A stretch of 64,000 nucleotides of DNA from Rhizobium leguminosarum (GCF_001679785.1 NZ_CP016291.1:124001-188000), one strand, 5' to 3'; shown: positions 15,607 through 24,957, counted from the first letter of the stretch. Notes: generated by a model from the letters alone, not told the origin. A program made the numbers and translations.

Positions 15607-16521
15607 TCAATAGCGCTCCGGCACATACATTTCAGGCGGAACCGGCGCCCTGTTGTAATCGGCGTTACGGATGCGGTCCGGCAACTGGATCTCCGGTTTC
15701 GGAACATCCTCGTAAGGGATCTGCTCCAGAAGATGGGCGATGCAGTTCAAACGCGCCCGTTTCTTGTCTACGGCCTGTACCACCCACCAGGGTGCATCCT
15801 CCGTGTGGGTACGCGCCAGCATTTCTTCCTTGGCTTTGGTGTACTCCTCCCAATGGACACGGCTTTCCATATCCATCGGTGACAGCTTCCATTGCTTCAG
15901 CGGATCGTGGATACGCATATTGAAGCGGAACTCCTGCTCCTCGTCGGTGATCGAAAACCAGTATTTGATCAGCACGATTCCGGAGCGGACCAGCATGCGT
16001 TCGAATTCAGGCACCGAGCGAAAGAACTCCTCGAGTTCATCGGGGGTGCAGAACCCCATCACGCGCTCGACACCGGCGCGATTATACCAGCTTCGGTCGA
16101 AGAGCACGATCTCGCCACCGGTTGGAAGATGCGGGACATAACGCTGAAAATACCATTGATGGCGTTCCCGCTCGGTAGGGGCGGGCAGCGCGACCGTCCG
16201 GCAGACGCGCGGATTGAGCCGCTGGGTCACGCGCTTGATCGCGCCTCCCTTGCCGGCCGAATCCCGGCCTTCGAATAGCACCACCACCTTCAGCTTCTTA
16301 TGCTGGACCCAATCCTGCAGCCGCACCAGTTCGTGCTGCAAGCGGAAAAGCTCCCGGAAGTAGATCTTTCGCTCGAGCGTCTGCTCCGCCGGTTCCGACA
16401 TTCCTTCGGCGACAAGATCGTCGAGCCGATCTTCCTCCATCTGCATTTCCAGCTCTTCATCGAAGCTGTCGGCGATTTCGGCCTTTATCCGGTTGAGCTG
16501 GTCCTGATGTGTTCGCGACAT
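15607..16521 (-). CDS. ppk2: Polyphosphate kinase 2 (PPK2)
   Basis: 304-aa PPK2-family kinase. Walker A is at about 83-94 (FEGRDSAGKGGA), followed by the KRVTQRLNPR segment, the VLFDRSWYNRAGVERVMGF Walker B region, and the lid/adenylate region KQWKLSPMDMESRVHWEEY. It carries out reversible phosphate transfer between polyphosphate and nucleoside diphosphates; class I single-domain members of about 300 aa mainly make ATP or GTP from NDP and polyP. An acidic, Glu-rich extension of about 45 residues precedes the catalytic domain. It stands alone, with a GGAAGGGAA ribosome site before ATG 16521. It is likely a stress/energy housekeeping gene. Confidence 0.92.
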   Translation of the reverse strand: MSRTHQDQLNRIKAEIADSFDEELEMQMEEDRLDDLVAEGMSEPAEQTLERKIYFRELFRLQHELVRLQDWVQHKKLKVVVLFEGRDSAGKGGAIKRVTQRLNPRVCRTVALPAPTERERHQWYFQRYVPHLPTGGEIVLFDRSWYNRAGVERVMGFCTPDELEEFFRSVPEFERMLVRSGIVLIKYWFSITDEEQEFRFNMRIHDPLKQWKLSPMDMESRVHWEEYTKAKEEMLARTHTEDAPWWVVQAVDKKRARLNCIAHLLEQIPYEDVPKPEIQLPDRIRNADYNRAPVPPEMYVPERY

Positions 16522-16631
16522 GGGTTTCCCTTCCTGCTTTTGTTGACAGGAGCATGTCAGTGCGAAGTTTATATGACGACCACTGATCGAAGGCTGAAAC
16601 GGTTTACCCGGGTCCCTCGTTCCAAGCGCGG

Positions 16632-18284
16632 CTACAGCCGTCCCGTCCGGTACTGGTCGACAAGATTCCGGCAGGCGCGGATCGTCAGGGCCATGACGGT
16701 GAGCGTCGTGCCGGCGACGCCGCTGCCGGGGAAGGCGCTGGCGTCGGTGACGATGAGGTTCGGGGCATCCCAGACCTGATTGTAGGGGTTGAGCACAGAA
16801 GCTTGCCGGGTTTCGCCCATGCGCGCGCCGCCCGTCTCATGGATTGCGGCGCCCATGCACATGGTCTTGCGGAACCATTTGCGGAACATGAAGCGGCTGA
16901 AGGCATCGGCTTCGGGAAAGGCACCCTTGCCCATTTCCTTGAGGCCGGTGGGCGAGCCGATGAATTCGAGGTCGCCGCCAATCTCCTCGATCATGGCGAT
17001 CAACGTCTCCTCCTGCCTTTTGAGCAGTGCCTGCTCCTCCTCTTGCATGACGCAGCGGATATGCGGCACGGGAATGTTCCAGGCATCCTTGCGCCTCAGA
17101 TCGAGCGTGATGCGGTTGTCGGCATAGGGCAGCATGCGGCCGAAACCGAAGAAGGCGAGACGCGCATCTCTGTCCCCGGAGACCGGCGCCCGGCCGACGC
17201 TTCCCTGGTAGTCGAAATCGCCGCGAGCGGCGTCGCCCTCGCCGAAGCGGGGAATGAAGATCCCGCCCGACGGATTGTAGAATGGGTCGGTCGGCGCGGA
17301 GTCGTCGGGCGCCCAACCCTTCGCCTTGGAAAAGGAGCCGAAGGCGAGGCACGGCAGCTGGTCCATGAAATAGCGACCGAGAGCGCCCGAGCTGTTGCCG
17401 AGCCCATCCGGATGTTTCGCCGAAGCCGAATTCAAGAGCAGCCGCACACTCTCTATCGGTGAGGCGGAAAGCACCACAGTCGCGGCGCGAGCCGTTGATA
17501 CCGCGCCCGTGTTGCGATCGATGTATTCCGCGCCGGTGGCGCGGCCGGTCTTCTCGTCCGTGGTGATGCGGCGAACGACGGCGTCGTAGCGGATGGTCAG
17601 CTCACCCGTCGCCTTTGCTTCTCGCAGCGGTCGCGGCATCCGGTCGGCGTCAGGCGCGATGTAGCGCCAGGAGACGACGTGCCTTTCCGGCCAGCGGCTT
17701 TCAACCACCTGCTTGAAGATCTGTTCGGCAGGCGTCAGGCTTGCCGGCTTCGCATAGATGCCATCCGGCAGGGTGGCCACGTTGTCCTTGTTGCCGTAGA
17801 GCCCGAGATAGGCCTCGACCTCGTCGTAGAAAGGCACCAGCTCGTCATAGGAGACCGGCCAGTCCACGCCCTTTCCGGCGCGTGAGCGGATCTTGAAATC
17901 GTCGTCGGTCCAGCGCAGCAGCACCCGGCCGAAACTGTGGAGGCGCCCACCGCCCTGGCGGCCTCGGATCCAGAGGAAGGGTTCACCCTTCGGCGTCGTA
18001 TAGGGGTTCTTGCGGTCGTTGACGAAGAAGTGGCTGAAGCGCTCGGTGAAAAAGGCTGCGCGCGCCTGGATCGGCTGGCCCTTGAGGGTGGCCCGCGCAC
18101 GCTCCCAGATATTGATGCTGCTTGCCGGCGCCTTCTTGCGCGCGGGATCGAAATCCTTCGGCCCGACGGCGGGGCCGGCCTCGAGCAGCAGCACCGACAG
18201 CCCCTGTGCCGTCAGTTCCTTTACCGCAAAGGAACCCGCCGCGCCGGAGCCGATCACCAGCGCATCATAGACGATCTCAGACAT
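16632..18284 (-). CDS. GMC-family FAD oxidoreductase
   Basis: 550-aa flavoprotein. The FAD-binding motif VIGSGAAGSFAVKEL is at the N-terminus (GSGAAG 12-17), followed by VLLLEAG, the substrate region with a WIRGRQGGGRLHSFGRVLLR stretch, and the C-terminal GMC block ETGGARMG, then NPYNQVWDAPNLIVTDASAF and GTTLTVMALTIRA. This resembles the gluconate/sorbose-type and 3-keto-sugar-forming dehydrogenases more than choline dehydrogenase. No small Tat-exported subunit or cytochrome gene is adjacent and there is no signal peptide, so it may be cytoplasmic. It is the last gene of the six-gene sugar operon (83 bases behind the ATPase gene), so the imported sugar is the probable substrate. Confidence 0.88.
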   Translation of the reverse strand: MSEIVYDALVIGSGAAGSFAVKELTAQGLSVLLLEAGPAVGPKDFDPARKKAPASSINIWERARATLKGQPIQARAAFFTERFSHFFVNDRKNPYTTPKGEPFLWIRGRQGGGRLHSFGRVLLRWTDDDFKIRSRAGKGVDWPVSYDELVPFYDEVEAYLGLYGNKDNVATLPDGIYAKPASLTPAEQIFKQVVESRWPERHVVSWRYIAPDADRMPRPLREAKATGELTIRYDAVVRRITTDEKTGRATGAEYIDRNTGAVSTARAATVVLSASPIESVRLLLNSASAKHPDGLGNSSGALGRYFMDQLPCLAFGSFSKAKGWAPDDSAPTDPFYNPSGGIFIPRFGEGDAARGDFDYQGSVGRAPVSGDRDARLAFFGFGRMLPYADNRITLDLRRKDAWNIPVPHIRCVMQEEEQALLKRQEETLIAMIEEIGGDLEFIGSPTGLKEMGKGAFPEADAFSRFMFRKWFRKTMCMGAAIHETGGARMGETRQASVLNPYNQVWDAPNLIVTDASAFPGSGVAGTTLTVMALTIRACRNLVDQYRTGRL

Positions 18285-18367
18285 GTCTTTTCAAATCCTG
18301 TCCTGGAGCAATCCTCAAAACGGCGCGAAACGCACCCGGAATTGCGGGAAAACAAAGGGATGGTGCG

Positions 18368-19450
18368 TCACAGCCGCGATCCGTCAGCGCCGAAGAGGGA
18401 CGCCTTGGCGATATCGAGCCCGGGAGCCAGAGCATCGCCAGGCTGCAGCGTGACATCGCCCAAGAGCCGGAGCGAAAGGCTCTGGTCTGCCAAGTCGAAC
18501 CAGACGACGGCGTCCGAACCCATCGGCTCGACGACGGAAACGCGACCGGGAATGGTGGGCAGGCCGCTGGTGGCGCCATCGAGCACAAGGTGTTCCGGGC
18601 GAAAGCCGAGCGTTGCCGGTCCTTCCGCCGCGTCCGCCCGGAAGGAATAACCGGAGAGATCGACAGTGAGCTCCTTGCTCCGGAAGACCGGAGCGCCGTT
18701 GCCGCGCTCGATCCGGCCCTCGACGAAATTCATCGCAGGAGCGCCGATGAAGCCGGCGACGAAGAGATTGATCGGGCGGCGGTAGATCTCGGCTGGCGCG
18801 GCGAGCTGCTGGATGACGCCGTCGCGCATGATGGCGATGCGGTCGGCCAGCGTCAGGGCCTCGACCTGGTCGTGGGTGACGTAAATCATGGTGTTGCCGA
18901 GGCGCTGGTGCAGTTTCTTGATCTCGACGCGCAATTCGTTGCGCAGCTTGGCATCGAGGTTCGACAGTGGTTCGTCGAACAGGAAGACATCCACTTCACG
19001 CACCAGCGCCCGGCCGATGGCGACGCGCTGGCGCTGACCGCCGGAAAGCTCGGCAGGACGCCGGTCGAGCAGCTTGTCGAGTTGGAGGAGGGCGGCGGTG
19101 CGGGCGACACGGGCCTCGATCTCGGCCTTCGGCAGGCGTGCGACGCGAAGGCCGAAGGAGAGGTTCTTGCGGACCGACATACGCGGATAGAGCGCGTAGG
19201 ACTGGAAGACCATGCCGATGCCGCGGTCCTTCGGCTCCTCCCAGCTGACATTCTTGCCTGAGATCGAGACCTCGCCTGATGTAATGTCCTGGAGACCGGC
19301 AATGGCGTTCAGAAGCGTGGACTTGCCGCAGCCGGAAGGGCCGAGCAGCACCAGGAACTCCCGCGGCGCGATATCGATCGACATCTTCTCGATCACCGTA
19401 TGGTCGCCATAGGCGATCTTCAGGTCCTTGACGGAGACGGCAGATTGCAT
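18368..19450 (-). CDS. Sugar ABC transporter ATPase (UgpC/MalK type)
   Basis: 360-aa CUT1 ATPase. Walker A is GPSGCGKST (about 38-46), Q-loop VFQSYALYP, signature LSGGQRQRVAIGRAL, Walker B VFLFDEP and H-loop VTHDQ. A C-terminal regulatory OB domain (about 240-360) contains FVAGFIGAPAMNFVEG and the LGFRPEHL block. Such ATPases often serve several CUT1 systems. ATG 19450 begins MQSAVSVKDLKIAYGD; the start lies 7 bases after the permease stop, with AAGGGG upstream inside the end of the permease gene. Confidence 0.93.
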   Translation of the reverse strand: MQSAVSVKDLKIAYGDHTVIEKMSIDIAPREFLVLLGPSGCGKSTLLNAIAGLQDITSGEVSISGKNVSWEEPKDRGIGMVFQSYALYPRMSVRKNLSFGLRVARLPKAEIEARVARTAALLQLDKLLDRRPAELSGGQRQRVAIGRALVREVDVFLFDEPLSNLDAKLRNELRVEIKKLHQRLGNTMIYVTHDQVEALTLADRIAIMRDGVIQQLAAPAEIYRRPINLFVAGFIGAPAMNFVEGRIERGNGAPVFRSKELTVDLSGYSFRADAAEGPATLGFRPEHLVLDGATSGLPTIPGRVSVVEPMGSDAVVWFDLADQSLSLRLLGDVTLQPGDALAPGLDIAKASLFGADGSRL

Positions 19451-19457
19451 GGAAGCG

Positions 19458-20345
19458 TTACCCCTTGACTGCGCCGGCCGCGATGCCGCGCACGAACCAG
19501 CGGCCGGACAGGAAATAGATGGCAAGCGGAACGATGGCGGTGAGGATCGTCGCCGCCATGTTCACGTTGTAGGTTCGCTCGCCCATCGTGGTGTTGACGA
19601 TATTGTTGAGCTGCACGGTCATCGGCAGGTTGTCGCGCCCGGCAAAGACGAGACCGAGCAGAAAGTCGTTCCAGATGCCGGTGAACTGCAGCATGGAGAC
19701 CACCACGACCATCGGCACGGCAATCGGCAGCATGATCTCGAAAAAGATGCGCCAGAAGCCCGCGCCGTCGACGCGCGCCGCTTTGCACAGCTCCTCCGGC
19801 ACGCTGACGAAATAGTTGCGGAAGAGCAGCGTCACCAGCGGCAGGCCGAAGATGACATGCACAAGAATGATACCGGCGAGCGAATTATAGAGATCGATAT
19901 TCGCCATCGCCCGGACCATCGGATAGAGGAAGATCTGGTAGGGGATGAGGCCGCCGGCCATCAGCAGGCCGAAGAGCAGGTTTGCCCCGCGCGGCCGCCA
20001 GAGCGACAGCGCATAGCCGTTGACGGCGCCGATGAAGACGGAGAGCGCGACCGAGGGGAGGGTGATCGCCACCGAATTCCAGAAGCCGCTGCGAATGCCG
20101 ACGCAGACGGTTCCCATGCAGGCGCCCGACCAGGCGGTCACCCAGGCAGAGAAATCGAATGTGGCCGGCAGGGCAAAGATCTGCCCGAGCCGGATTTCGT
20201 CCATGGACTTCAGCGAGGTGACGACCATGGTGTAGAGCGGCAGAAGGAAGAAAAGTGCGGCGATGAAAAGGAAGGCATAGAGGCCGATGCGCCCGGCGGT
20301 GATTTGTGCCGGCTTCGGGCCGTTCGGATGAGGACGGGCCATCAC
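19458..20345 (-). CDS. Sugar ABC transporter permease (MalG type)
   Basis: 295-aa inner-membrane protein with six hydrophobic segments beginning at about residue 25 (LYAFLFIAALFFLLPLYTMV). The EAA-loop signature is in ELCKAARVDGAGFWRIFFEI (about 200-219), which docks on the ATPase. It ends with the GAVKG tail typical of MalG-like proteins. It pairs with the upstream MalF-like permease, whose stop it overlaps by 4 bases. Confidence 0.92.
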   Translation of the reverse strand: MMARPHPNGPKPAQITAGRIGLYAFLFIAALFFLLPLYTMVVTSLKSMDEIRLGQIFALPATFDFSAWVTAWSGACMGTVCVGIRSGFWNSVAITLPSVALSVFIGAVNGYALSLWRPRGANLLFGLLMAGGLIPYQIFLYPMVRAMANIDLYNSLAGIILVHVIFGLPLVTLLFRNYFVSVPEELCKAARVDGAGFWRIFFEIMLPIAVPMVVVVSMLQFTGIWNDFLLGLVFAGRDNLPMTVQLNNIVNTTMGERTYNVNMAATILTAIVPLAIYFLSGRWFVRGIAAGAVKG

Positions 20346-21307
20346 GCAGCCCCCTTTGCTTTGTCACGCATGTGCATCGCATAGCGGAACGGGGCGACTG
20401 CGATGATCACGCCGAGGACAAGCACCGTCGCGCCTGCTGTCGCGAGGCCGAGGTTCTGGCGCCCGAACAGATTGTCCATGATGAATTTCGCCGGCACCTC
20501 TGTCGCATTGCCGGGACCGCCATTGGTCATGGCAACGACGATGTCATAGGTCTTGATCACGCCCATGGCGAGCAGCATGCCGGCCGCGGCCAGCGCCGGC
20601 CCGAGCTGGGGCAGGATGATCGAGACATAGATCCGCCAGACGGGAATGCCGTCGATCCGCGCCGCCTTCCATTGCTCGGCTTCGATGCCACGCATGCCGG
20701 CGAGCGCAATGACCATGACGAGCCCCGCGCCCTGCCACACGCCGGCAAGCACCAGCGCATAGATCGCCATGTCGCGATTGACCACCCAGTCGAGGACGAA
20801 GCTTTCCCAGCCGAGCGAACGCACGCTCGCCTGGATGCCGAGCGTCGGATTGAGCATCCATTGCCAGATCAGCCCGGTCACCACGAAGGACATGGCGTAG
20901 GGATAGAGGAATATGGTTCTGAAGGCGCTTTCGAAGCGGATCTTGCGATCCAGCGCCGCGGCCAGCAGGAAGCCGAGCAGCAAACAGCCTGCGACGTAAA
21001 GGACGCCGAAGATCAACACGTTTTGCAGCGATGCCAGCCACTTGGCGGAAGAGAGGAGCTTCGAATATTGCGCCAAGCCGACATAGGTCGAGGACGGAAA
21101 AAGCGTCGAATTGGTGAAGGACAGCCGGATCGACCACGCCATGGTGCCGATGAATACCACGACGGCGACGAACCATGTCGGCAAAAGGGCGATGGTCGCG
21201 GAAAGATTGGGCTTGCGTTTGATGGACATCGGCCAGTTCGTTGACGGGTGGAAAGCAGGGTTCGCACCACCGCGCGAGGCGGCGGCCGGCAGCCGTGGCG
21301 TCGACAT
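20342..21307 (-). CDS. Sugar ABC transporter permease (MalF type)
   Basis: 321-aa permease with about six transmembrane helices, the first at about residues 40-60 (LLPTWFVAVVVFIGTMAWSI). The EAA loop is visible as GIEAEQWKAARIDGIPVWRI (about 215-234). The MTNGGPGNATEVPAKFIMD segment near 266 is characteristic of glucose/mannose-type CUT1 permeases. The start is uncertain: ATG 21307 begins MSTPRLP, while ATG 21229 (MSIKRKPNL) would give 295 aa; neither has a strong ribosome site. The 26 extra residues lack membrane character. Confidence 0.9.
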   Translation of the reverse strand: MSTPRLPAAASRGGANPAFHPSTNWPMSIKRKPNLSATIALLPTWFVAVVVFIGTMAWSIRLSFTNSTLFPSSTYVGLAQYSKLLSSAKWLASLQNVLIFGVLYVAGCLLLGFLLAAALDRKIRFESAFRTIFLYPYAMSFVVTGLIWQWMLNPTLGIQASVRSLGWESFVLDWVVNRDMAIYALVLAGVWQGAGLVMVIALAGMRGIEAEQWKAARIDGIPVWRIYVSIILPQLGPALAAAGMLLAMGVIKTYDIVVAMTNGGPGNATEVPAKFIMDNLFGRQNLGLATAGATVLVLGVIIAVAPFRYAMHMRDKAKGAA

Positions 21308-21331
21308 CAGGCCGACGCCACCGGCGCTATG

Positions 21332-22564
21332 CTACTCGAAGACGGCGAAGAAATTCTCGGCCGCGGCGGCCGCATCATTCGAGCCGCCGCTCCAGTACTC
21401 GTCGACGAAGTCGTCGAGCGCGCCGACCTGCTGGGGCGTCAGCACAATCGCCTGATCCGGCACGATCGCACCCGCGGCCATCAGCTCGACACCCTTCTGG
21501 GCGCAGACGTCCAGTTTCGACTTGTCGACGTCGGAGCGCATCGGAACCGAACCCTTCTTGAGCGCGAACTCCACCTGGATAGCCGGGTCCATGACGACTT
21601 CGGCAAGAAGTTTCTGTGCTTTGTCGGTCTCAGCCTTGCCGGTCTTGGGGAACCAGAGGGCGTCGGCGATGTAGACCATGCCCTTCGACTCCGGCACGAT
21701 CATGCAGCCATAGTCTTTGCCCGGCTCCTTGCCGGCAACGGTGAATTCGCCCTTGGCCCAGTCGCCCATGAACTGCACGCCGGCCTTGGCGGTGATCAGC
21801 ATGGCGGTGGCGTCGTTCCAGTTGCGGCCGGCTGCACCCGCATCGACATAGCCACGCAGCTTGCCGAGGATTTCAAGGGCCTTCTTCACGCCTTCGACGG
21901 ATGCCGGGCTCTTGTCCTTATCGACATAGATCTTCAGGAAACCGTCGATCCCCACCTGCGAGAGCAGGATCATGTTGAAGACCTTGGTTTGCTGCCAGGG
22001 CTGGCCGCCCCAGGCGACCGGAACGATGCCGGCAGTCTTCATCTTGTCGAGATCGGCAAAGAGCTCGTCCCAGGTTTTGGGCTCTTGCGAAATGCCGGCC
22101 TTCTCGAAGGCTTCCTTCGAATAGAAGATCCAGCTTTCACCATGGGCGCCGGTCGGCGCAAGATAGACCTTGCCGTCATAGGAGATCAGATCGTGGATCG
22201 ATTTCGGCAGGGCGTCGGCCCATTTGCCGGAGGAGGCCACATCGTCGATGGGATTGAAAAGGCCCTGGTTGATGAAATCGGCGGCAGCGAGACCGATGAC
22301 GCCCTGCTTGGCGCCGGGGGCGTCACCGGCGACGATACGGTTCTGGAAGGCGGCATCGGCCGCGCCGAAGCCGGCGATCGAGGAATCCTTCCAAACGCCG
22401 CCGCGCTTTTCGAACTCAGTCTTGATGACGTTGAGGGCGGCAGCTTCGCCGCCCGACGTCCAGGACGACATGATCTCGATCGTCGGCTTGTCCTCGGCAT
22501 GAGCCGAGGCGAAGAGACCGGCGAATGCCACGCCGGCAAGAAAAAGCTTCATCATGTTCTTCAT
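21332..22564 (-). CDS. Sugar ABC transporter binding protein (CUT1, glucose/mannose-like)
   Basis: 410-aa periplasmic protein. Residues 1-23 form a clear Sec signal peptide (LFLAGVAFAGLFASAHA), followed by IEIMSSWTSGGEAAALNVIK, which opens the type-II binding fold of glucose/mannose-binding CUT1 proteins (GtsA-like). Other landmarks are LAPTGAHGESWIFYSKEAFEK, AWGGQPWQQTKVFN and VYIADALWFPKTGKAETD. These suggest a monosaccharide ligand, but ligand transfer between subfamilies is risky. It lies 59 bases behind the isomerase gene in the same operon. Confidence 0.92.
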   Translation of the reverse strand: MKNMMKLFLAGVAFAGLFASAHAEDKPTIEIMSSWTSGGEAAALNVIKTEFEKRGGVWKDSSIAGFGAADAAFQNRIVAGDAPGAKQGVIGLAAADFINQGLFNPIDDVASSGKWADALPKSIHDLISYDGKVYLAPTGAHGESWIFYSKEAFEKAGISQEPKTWDELFADLDKMKTAGIVPVAWGGQPWQQTKVFNMILLSQVGIDGFLKIYVDKDKSPASVEGVKKALEILGKLRGYVDAGAAGRNWNDATAMLITAKAGVQFMGDWAKGEFTVAGKEPGKDYGCMIVPESKGMVYIADALWFPKTGKAETDKAQKLLAEVVMDPAIQVEFALKKGSVPMRSDVDKSKLDVCAQKGVELMAAGAIVPDQAIVLTPQQVGALDDFVDEYWSGGSNDAAAAAENFFAVFE

Positions 22565-22623
22565 TGTTCCACCTCTTGAAAATGCCCTCTTTGCGGGGCG
22601 TTTTGTTGTCTTAGGAATGACTG

Positions 22624-23577
22624 TCAGCGATAGATCGGCAGGAGCGCCTGCCGGACGAGCGTGAGCCCGTTGGCGATGTCGCGGACGGGATCGGGCGCGG
22701 CATCGAGTTCGAGGATCGCCCAGCCTTCATAGGCCCGGTCGCGCAGCAGCCGAATCCAGGCCGGCCAATCGACCCGTCCGAGGCCGAAGCTGCAGAAATA
22801 GGGCTGGTGGCGTTCATGGATATGTTTGTCGATCGGCGTGTCGGCGGGCATGGGGCCGATCGCATCCTTCCAATGGGCGATGATCATGCGCTCGTGATGG
22901 CGATCGACGAGCTGGATTGGATCGGAGCCGGCAACGATGATATGGGCCGTGTCCGGGCACATATGCACATAGGCCGGGTCGGTCAAAAACATCATCAAGT
23001 CGACGTCGCGCGCGGCGGCAAAGATCGAGTGCGCCTCGGTGTGCAGCGCGAGCCGCACGCCCCTGGCATAGAGGGTCGCGCCGAGCCGATTCAGGAAATC
23101 GGCGATCACCTTGGCGCGGTCGAAATCGTAGAATTGCACCGGCTGGGCGCCGAGCGTCTGGCGTAGGGGCGCGCCGATCACCATGATGTCGCTGCCGCAG
23201 GCTTTCAGGAAATCGGCATATCGTTCCGCCTTGTCGATCAGCGCGCGCTGGGCCTCGGGCTCAGCAAAGTCGCCGGCCGCCTCCAGTTCCGCGAAGAAGC
23301 CGCTGCACAGCGTCAGGCCGCGTCTTGCCAGCTCGGCCGCGAAGGCGTCGACGGAACCGTAGGTCTTGATCGCGTCCTGCCAGTTGAAGGGAGAGAAGGT
23401 CAGCTCGACGCCGGTCACGCCGGAAGCCTGGACGCTGTCGAGTATCTTGTCCCAGAAGGCGCGTGGCTCGGCGCGGGCATAACCGACGATCGCATCATGG
23501 CTGTCGACGCCCCAGAAGCCGGGATGAAAGAATGTCACGAGATCGACGCCGAAGCGCAGCCTGTCGCCAGTAGCCAT
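22624..23577 (-). CDS. Sugar phosphate isomerase/epimerase-like TIM-barrel protein
   Basis: 317-aa member of the AP-endonuclease-2/xylose-isomerase-like TIM-barrel superfamily. Motifs include GVELTFSPFNW, LCSGFFAELEAAGD, RLALHTEAHSIFAA, YVHMCPDTAHIIVAGSDP and GWAILELDAAPDP; the His/Glu/Asp residues in these blocks would bind a divalent metal. It is the first gene of the LacI-controlled operon, so it likely converts the imported sugar or the keto-sugar made by the GMC oxidoreductase. ATG 23577 has GGACAGG upstream. The in-frame region further upstream covers the operator and is not coding. Confidence 0.85.
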   Translation of the reverse strand: MATGDRLRFGVDLVTFFHPGFWGVDSHDAIVGYARAEPRAFWDKILDSVQASGVTGVELTFSPFNWQDAIKTYGSVDAFAAELARRGLTLCSGFFAELEAAGDFAEPEAQRALIDKAERYADFLKACGSDIMVIGAPLRQTLGAQPVQFYDFDRAKVIADFLNRLGATLYARGVRLALHTEAHSIFAAARDVDLMMFLTDPAYVHMCPDTAHIIVAGSDPIQLVDRHHERMIIAHWKDAIGPMPADTPIDKHIHERHQPYFCSFGLGRVDWPAWIRLLRDRAYEGWAILELDAAPDPVRDIANGLTLVRQALLPIYR

Positions 23578-23666
23578 AACCTGTCCATTTCTCGAGGCAT
23601 GACCTACCCGCGTGCGGAAGAGCAGTTCCGCATCCAATAAGCCATGGATTTTCAACGCATTAAGAA

Positions 23667-23740
23667 ATGGCAATCGTTTGCCATGGCTAGATAATAGCCA
23701 AGCCGGTTTTTTAAGCAAGCGATTTTTGGCAAACGTTTGC
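23667..23740. promoter_or_regulatory. Two LacI-type operators in the divergent promoter region
   Basis: Site 1 (23667-23684) is ATGGCAATC/GTTTGCCAT, palindromic except near the centre. Site 2 (23729-23740) is the perfect palindrome GCAAACGTTTGC. Both carry the central CG and GCAAxCGxTTGC pattern bound by LacI/GalR regulators. Their centres are 59 bp apart, which would allow looping. Site 2 is 60 bases before lacI and site 1 is 90 bases before the isomerase gene. Confidence 0.75.
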
Positions 23741-23799
23741 TATAAATCGCTCCCTGCCTTAGAGTTGCAAATCGAAGCATCCGGGAGAATGAAGTAAAC

Positions 23800-24876
23800 A
23801 TGAACAAAAACAAGGATGTGGTGGGAGAGGAGCCATCGGGTGCATTGATGGCCGATGTCGCGCGGCTCGCCGGCGTTGCCATCTCGACAGTCAGCCGGGC
23901 GCTCGCCAATCCCGGACGGGTCAACGAGAAGACGCGCGCCAAGATCAATGCCGCAGCCAGGCAACTGGGCTACACCCCGAACGCCATGGCGCGCGGTCTC
24001 AGGGTCGGCAAATCCAACATCATCATGATCATCCTGCCGGGATCGCTCTACTATGGTGCTTCCCAGGTCATTCCGCAGGTGCTGCAGAGTATCAATAAAT
24101 CGCTGATCCAGGGCGGCTACAACCTGATGATCGCCAACCTCGATCGCGATGAAGTTTCCGAACGGCATATTCTGGACCTCGCTTTCGGCGGCAGCGTGCG
24201 TGGAGCCATCATCCTGTCGTCGAAGCTTCCGGAGGTTGACGGGCGCTCGCTGGCCAATTCCGGCCTGCCGATCGTGTCGATGCTGCTCGACATGAGCGAT
24301 GCCGGCCTGCAGAGCGTCGTGACGAACGACCGCGAAGCCGTGCGCGACGTCACGGCTGAACTGATCCGATTGGGTCATCGGCGGTTCTTCTATCTTGCGG
24401 GGCCTGAAGGCAATTATCACGATGTCGAGCGTTATGGCGGCGTGCTCGAGGCGCTTGAGGCGGCAGGATTGTCCGAGGACTCGGTGCATCGCTCGGGTGG
24501 TCATCTCGATTATCAGCATGGCTTCGACATTGGGGTCCAGGCGGCGGATGATTTCGCCGAGTTGACCGAGAAACCGACAGCCGTCATCGCGACCAGCGAC
24601 GACATGGCCATTTCTTTTGTCAGCCGTATCCAGCGAACGGGCCTAAGCATTCCCGGTGACGTGTCCGTCGTCTCCTTCGACGGCTCCCCCGTCTGCGAAT
24701 TCTGCTCTCCGCCGCTCTCGACGATCAAGCAGCCGGTGGAAGAAATGGGGCGCGCGGCCGTGGATCTCCTGCTCGACGCCATTGGCCAGAGGCAGAATAC
24801 GGCGGCGGTTCGCACCGTCATCCGCAGCAGCCTGATCGTGCGGGAGAGCATCGCCGCTCCGAAGAGCTGGCGATGA
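23800..24876 (+). CDS. LacI-family transcriptional regulator
   Basis: 358-aa regulator. The DNA-binding domain (about 10-65) contains MADVARLAGVAISTVSRALA and the hinge region LGYTPNAMARGLRVGKSN. The ligand-binding core (about 68-345) is of the type-I periplasmic fold: GAIILSSKLP, VVTNDREAVRDVTAEL, TAVIATSDDMA and VSVVSFDGSP. It almost certainly represses the divergent sugar operon through the two GCAAACGTTTGC-like sites; the inducer would be the sugar or a product. It may also autoregulate. Confidence 0.93.
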   Translation: MNKNKDVVGEEPSGALMADVARLAGVAISTVSRALANPGRVNEKTRAKINAAARQLGYTPNAMARGLRVGKSNIIMIILPGSLYYGASQVIPQVLQSINKSLIQGGYNLMIANLDRDEVSERHILDLAFGGSVRGAIILSSKLPEVDGRSLANSGLPIVSMLLDMSDAGLQSVVTNDREAVRDVTAELIRLGHRRFFYLAGPEGNYHDVERYGGVLEALEAAGLSEDSVHRSGGHLDYQHGFDIGVQAADDFAELTEKPTAVIATSDDMAISFVSRIQRTGLSIPGDVSVVSFDGSPVCEFCSPPLSTIKQPVEEMGRAAVDLLLDAIGQRQNTAAVRTVIRSSLIVRESIAAPKSWR

Positions 24877-24957
24877 CGGTACAACCGGCCGCGCATCCCG
24901 TGCAGAAACGCCGACATTGTCAATTTGGACGCTGCAATTTGCATCCATTTAAGGCGT

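Noticed and set aside
18122..19261. Forward frame of 379 codons across the CUT1 ATPase gene
   Set aside because: Shadow of the reverse-strand ATPase, whose Walker motifs and overlaps with neighbours are unambiguous.
19428..21244. Two long forward frames opposite the MalG and MalF permease genes
   Set aside because: High Asp/His/Arg content typical of antisense of hydrophobic proteins; no start signals.
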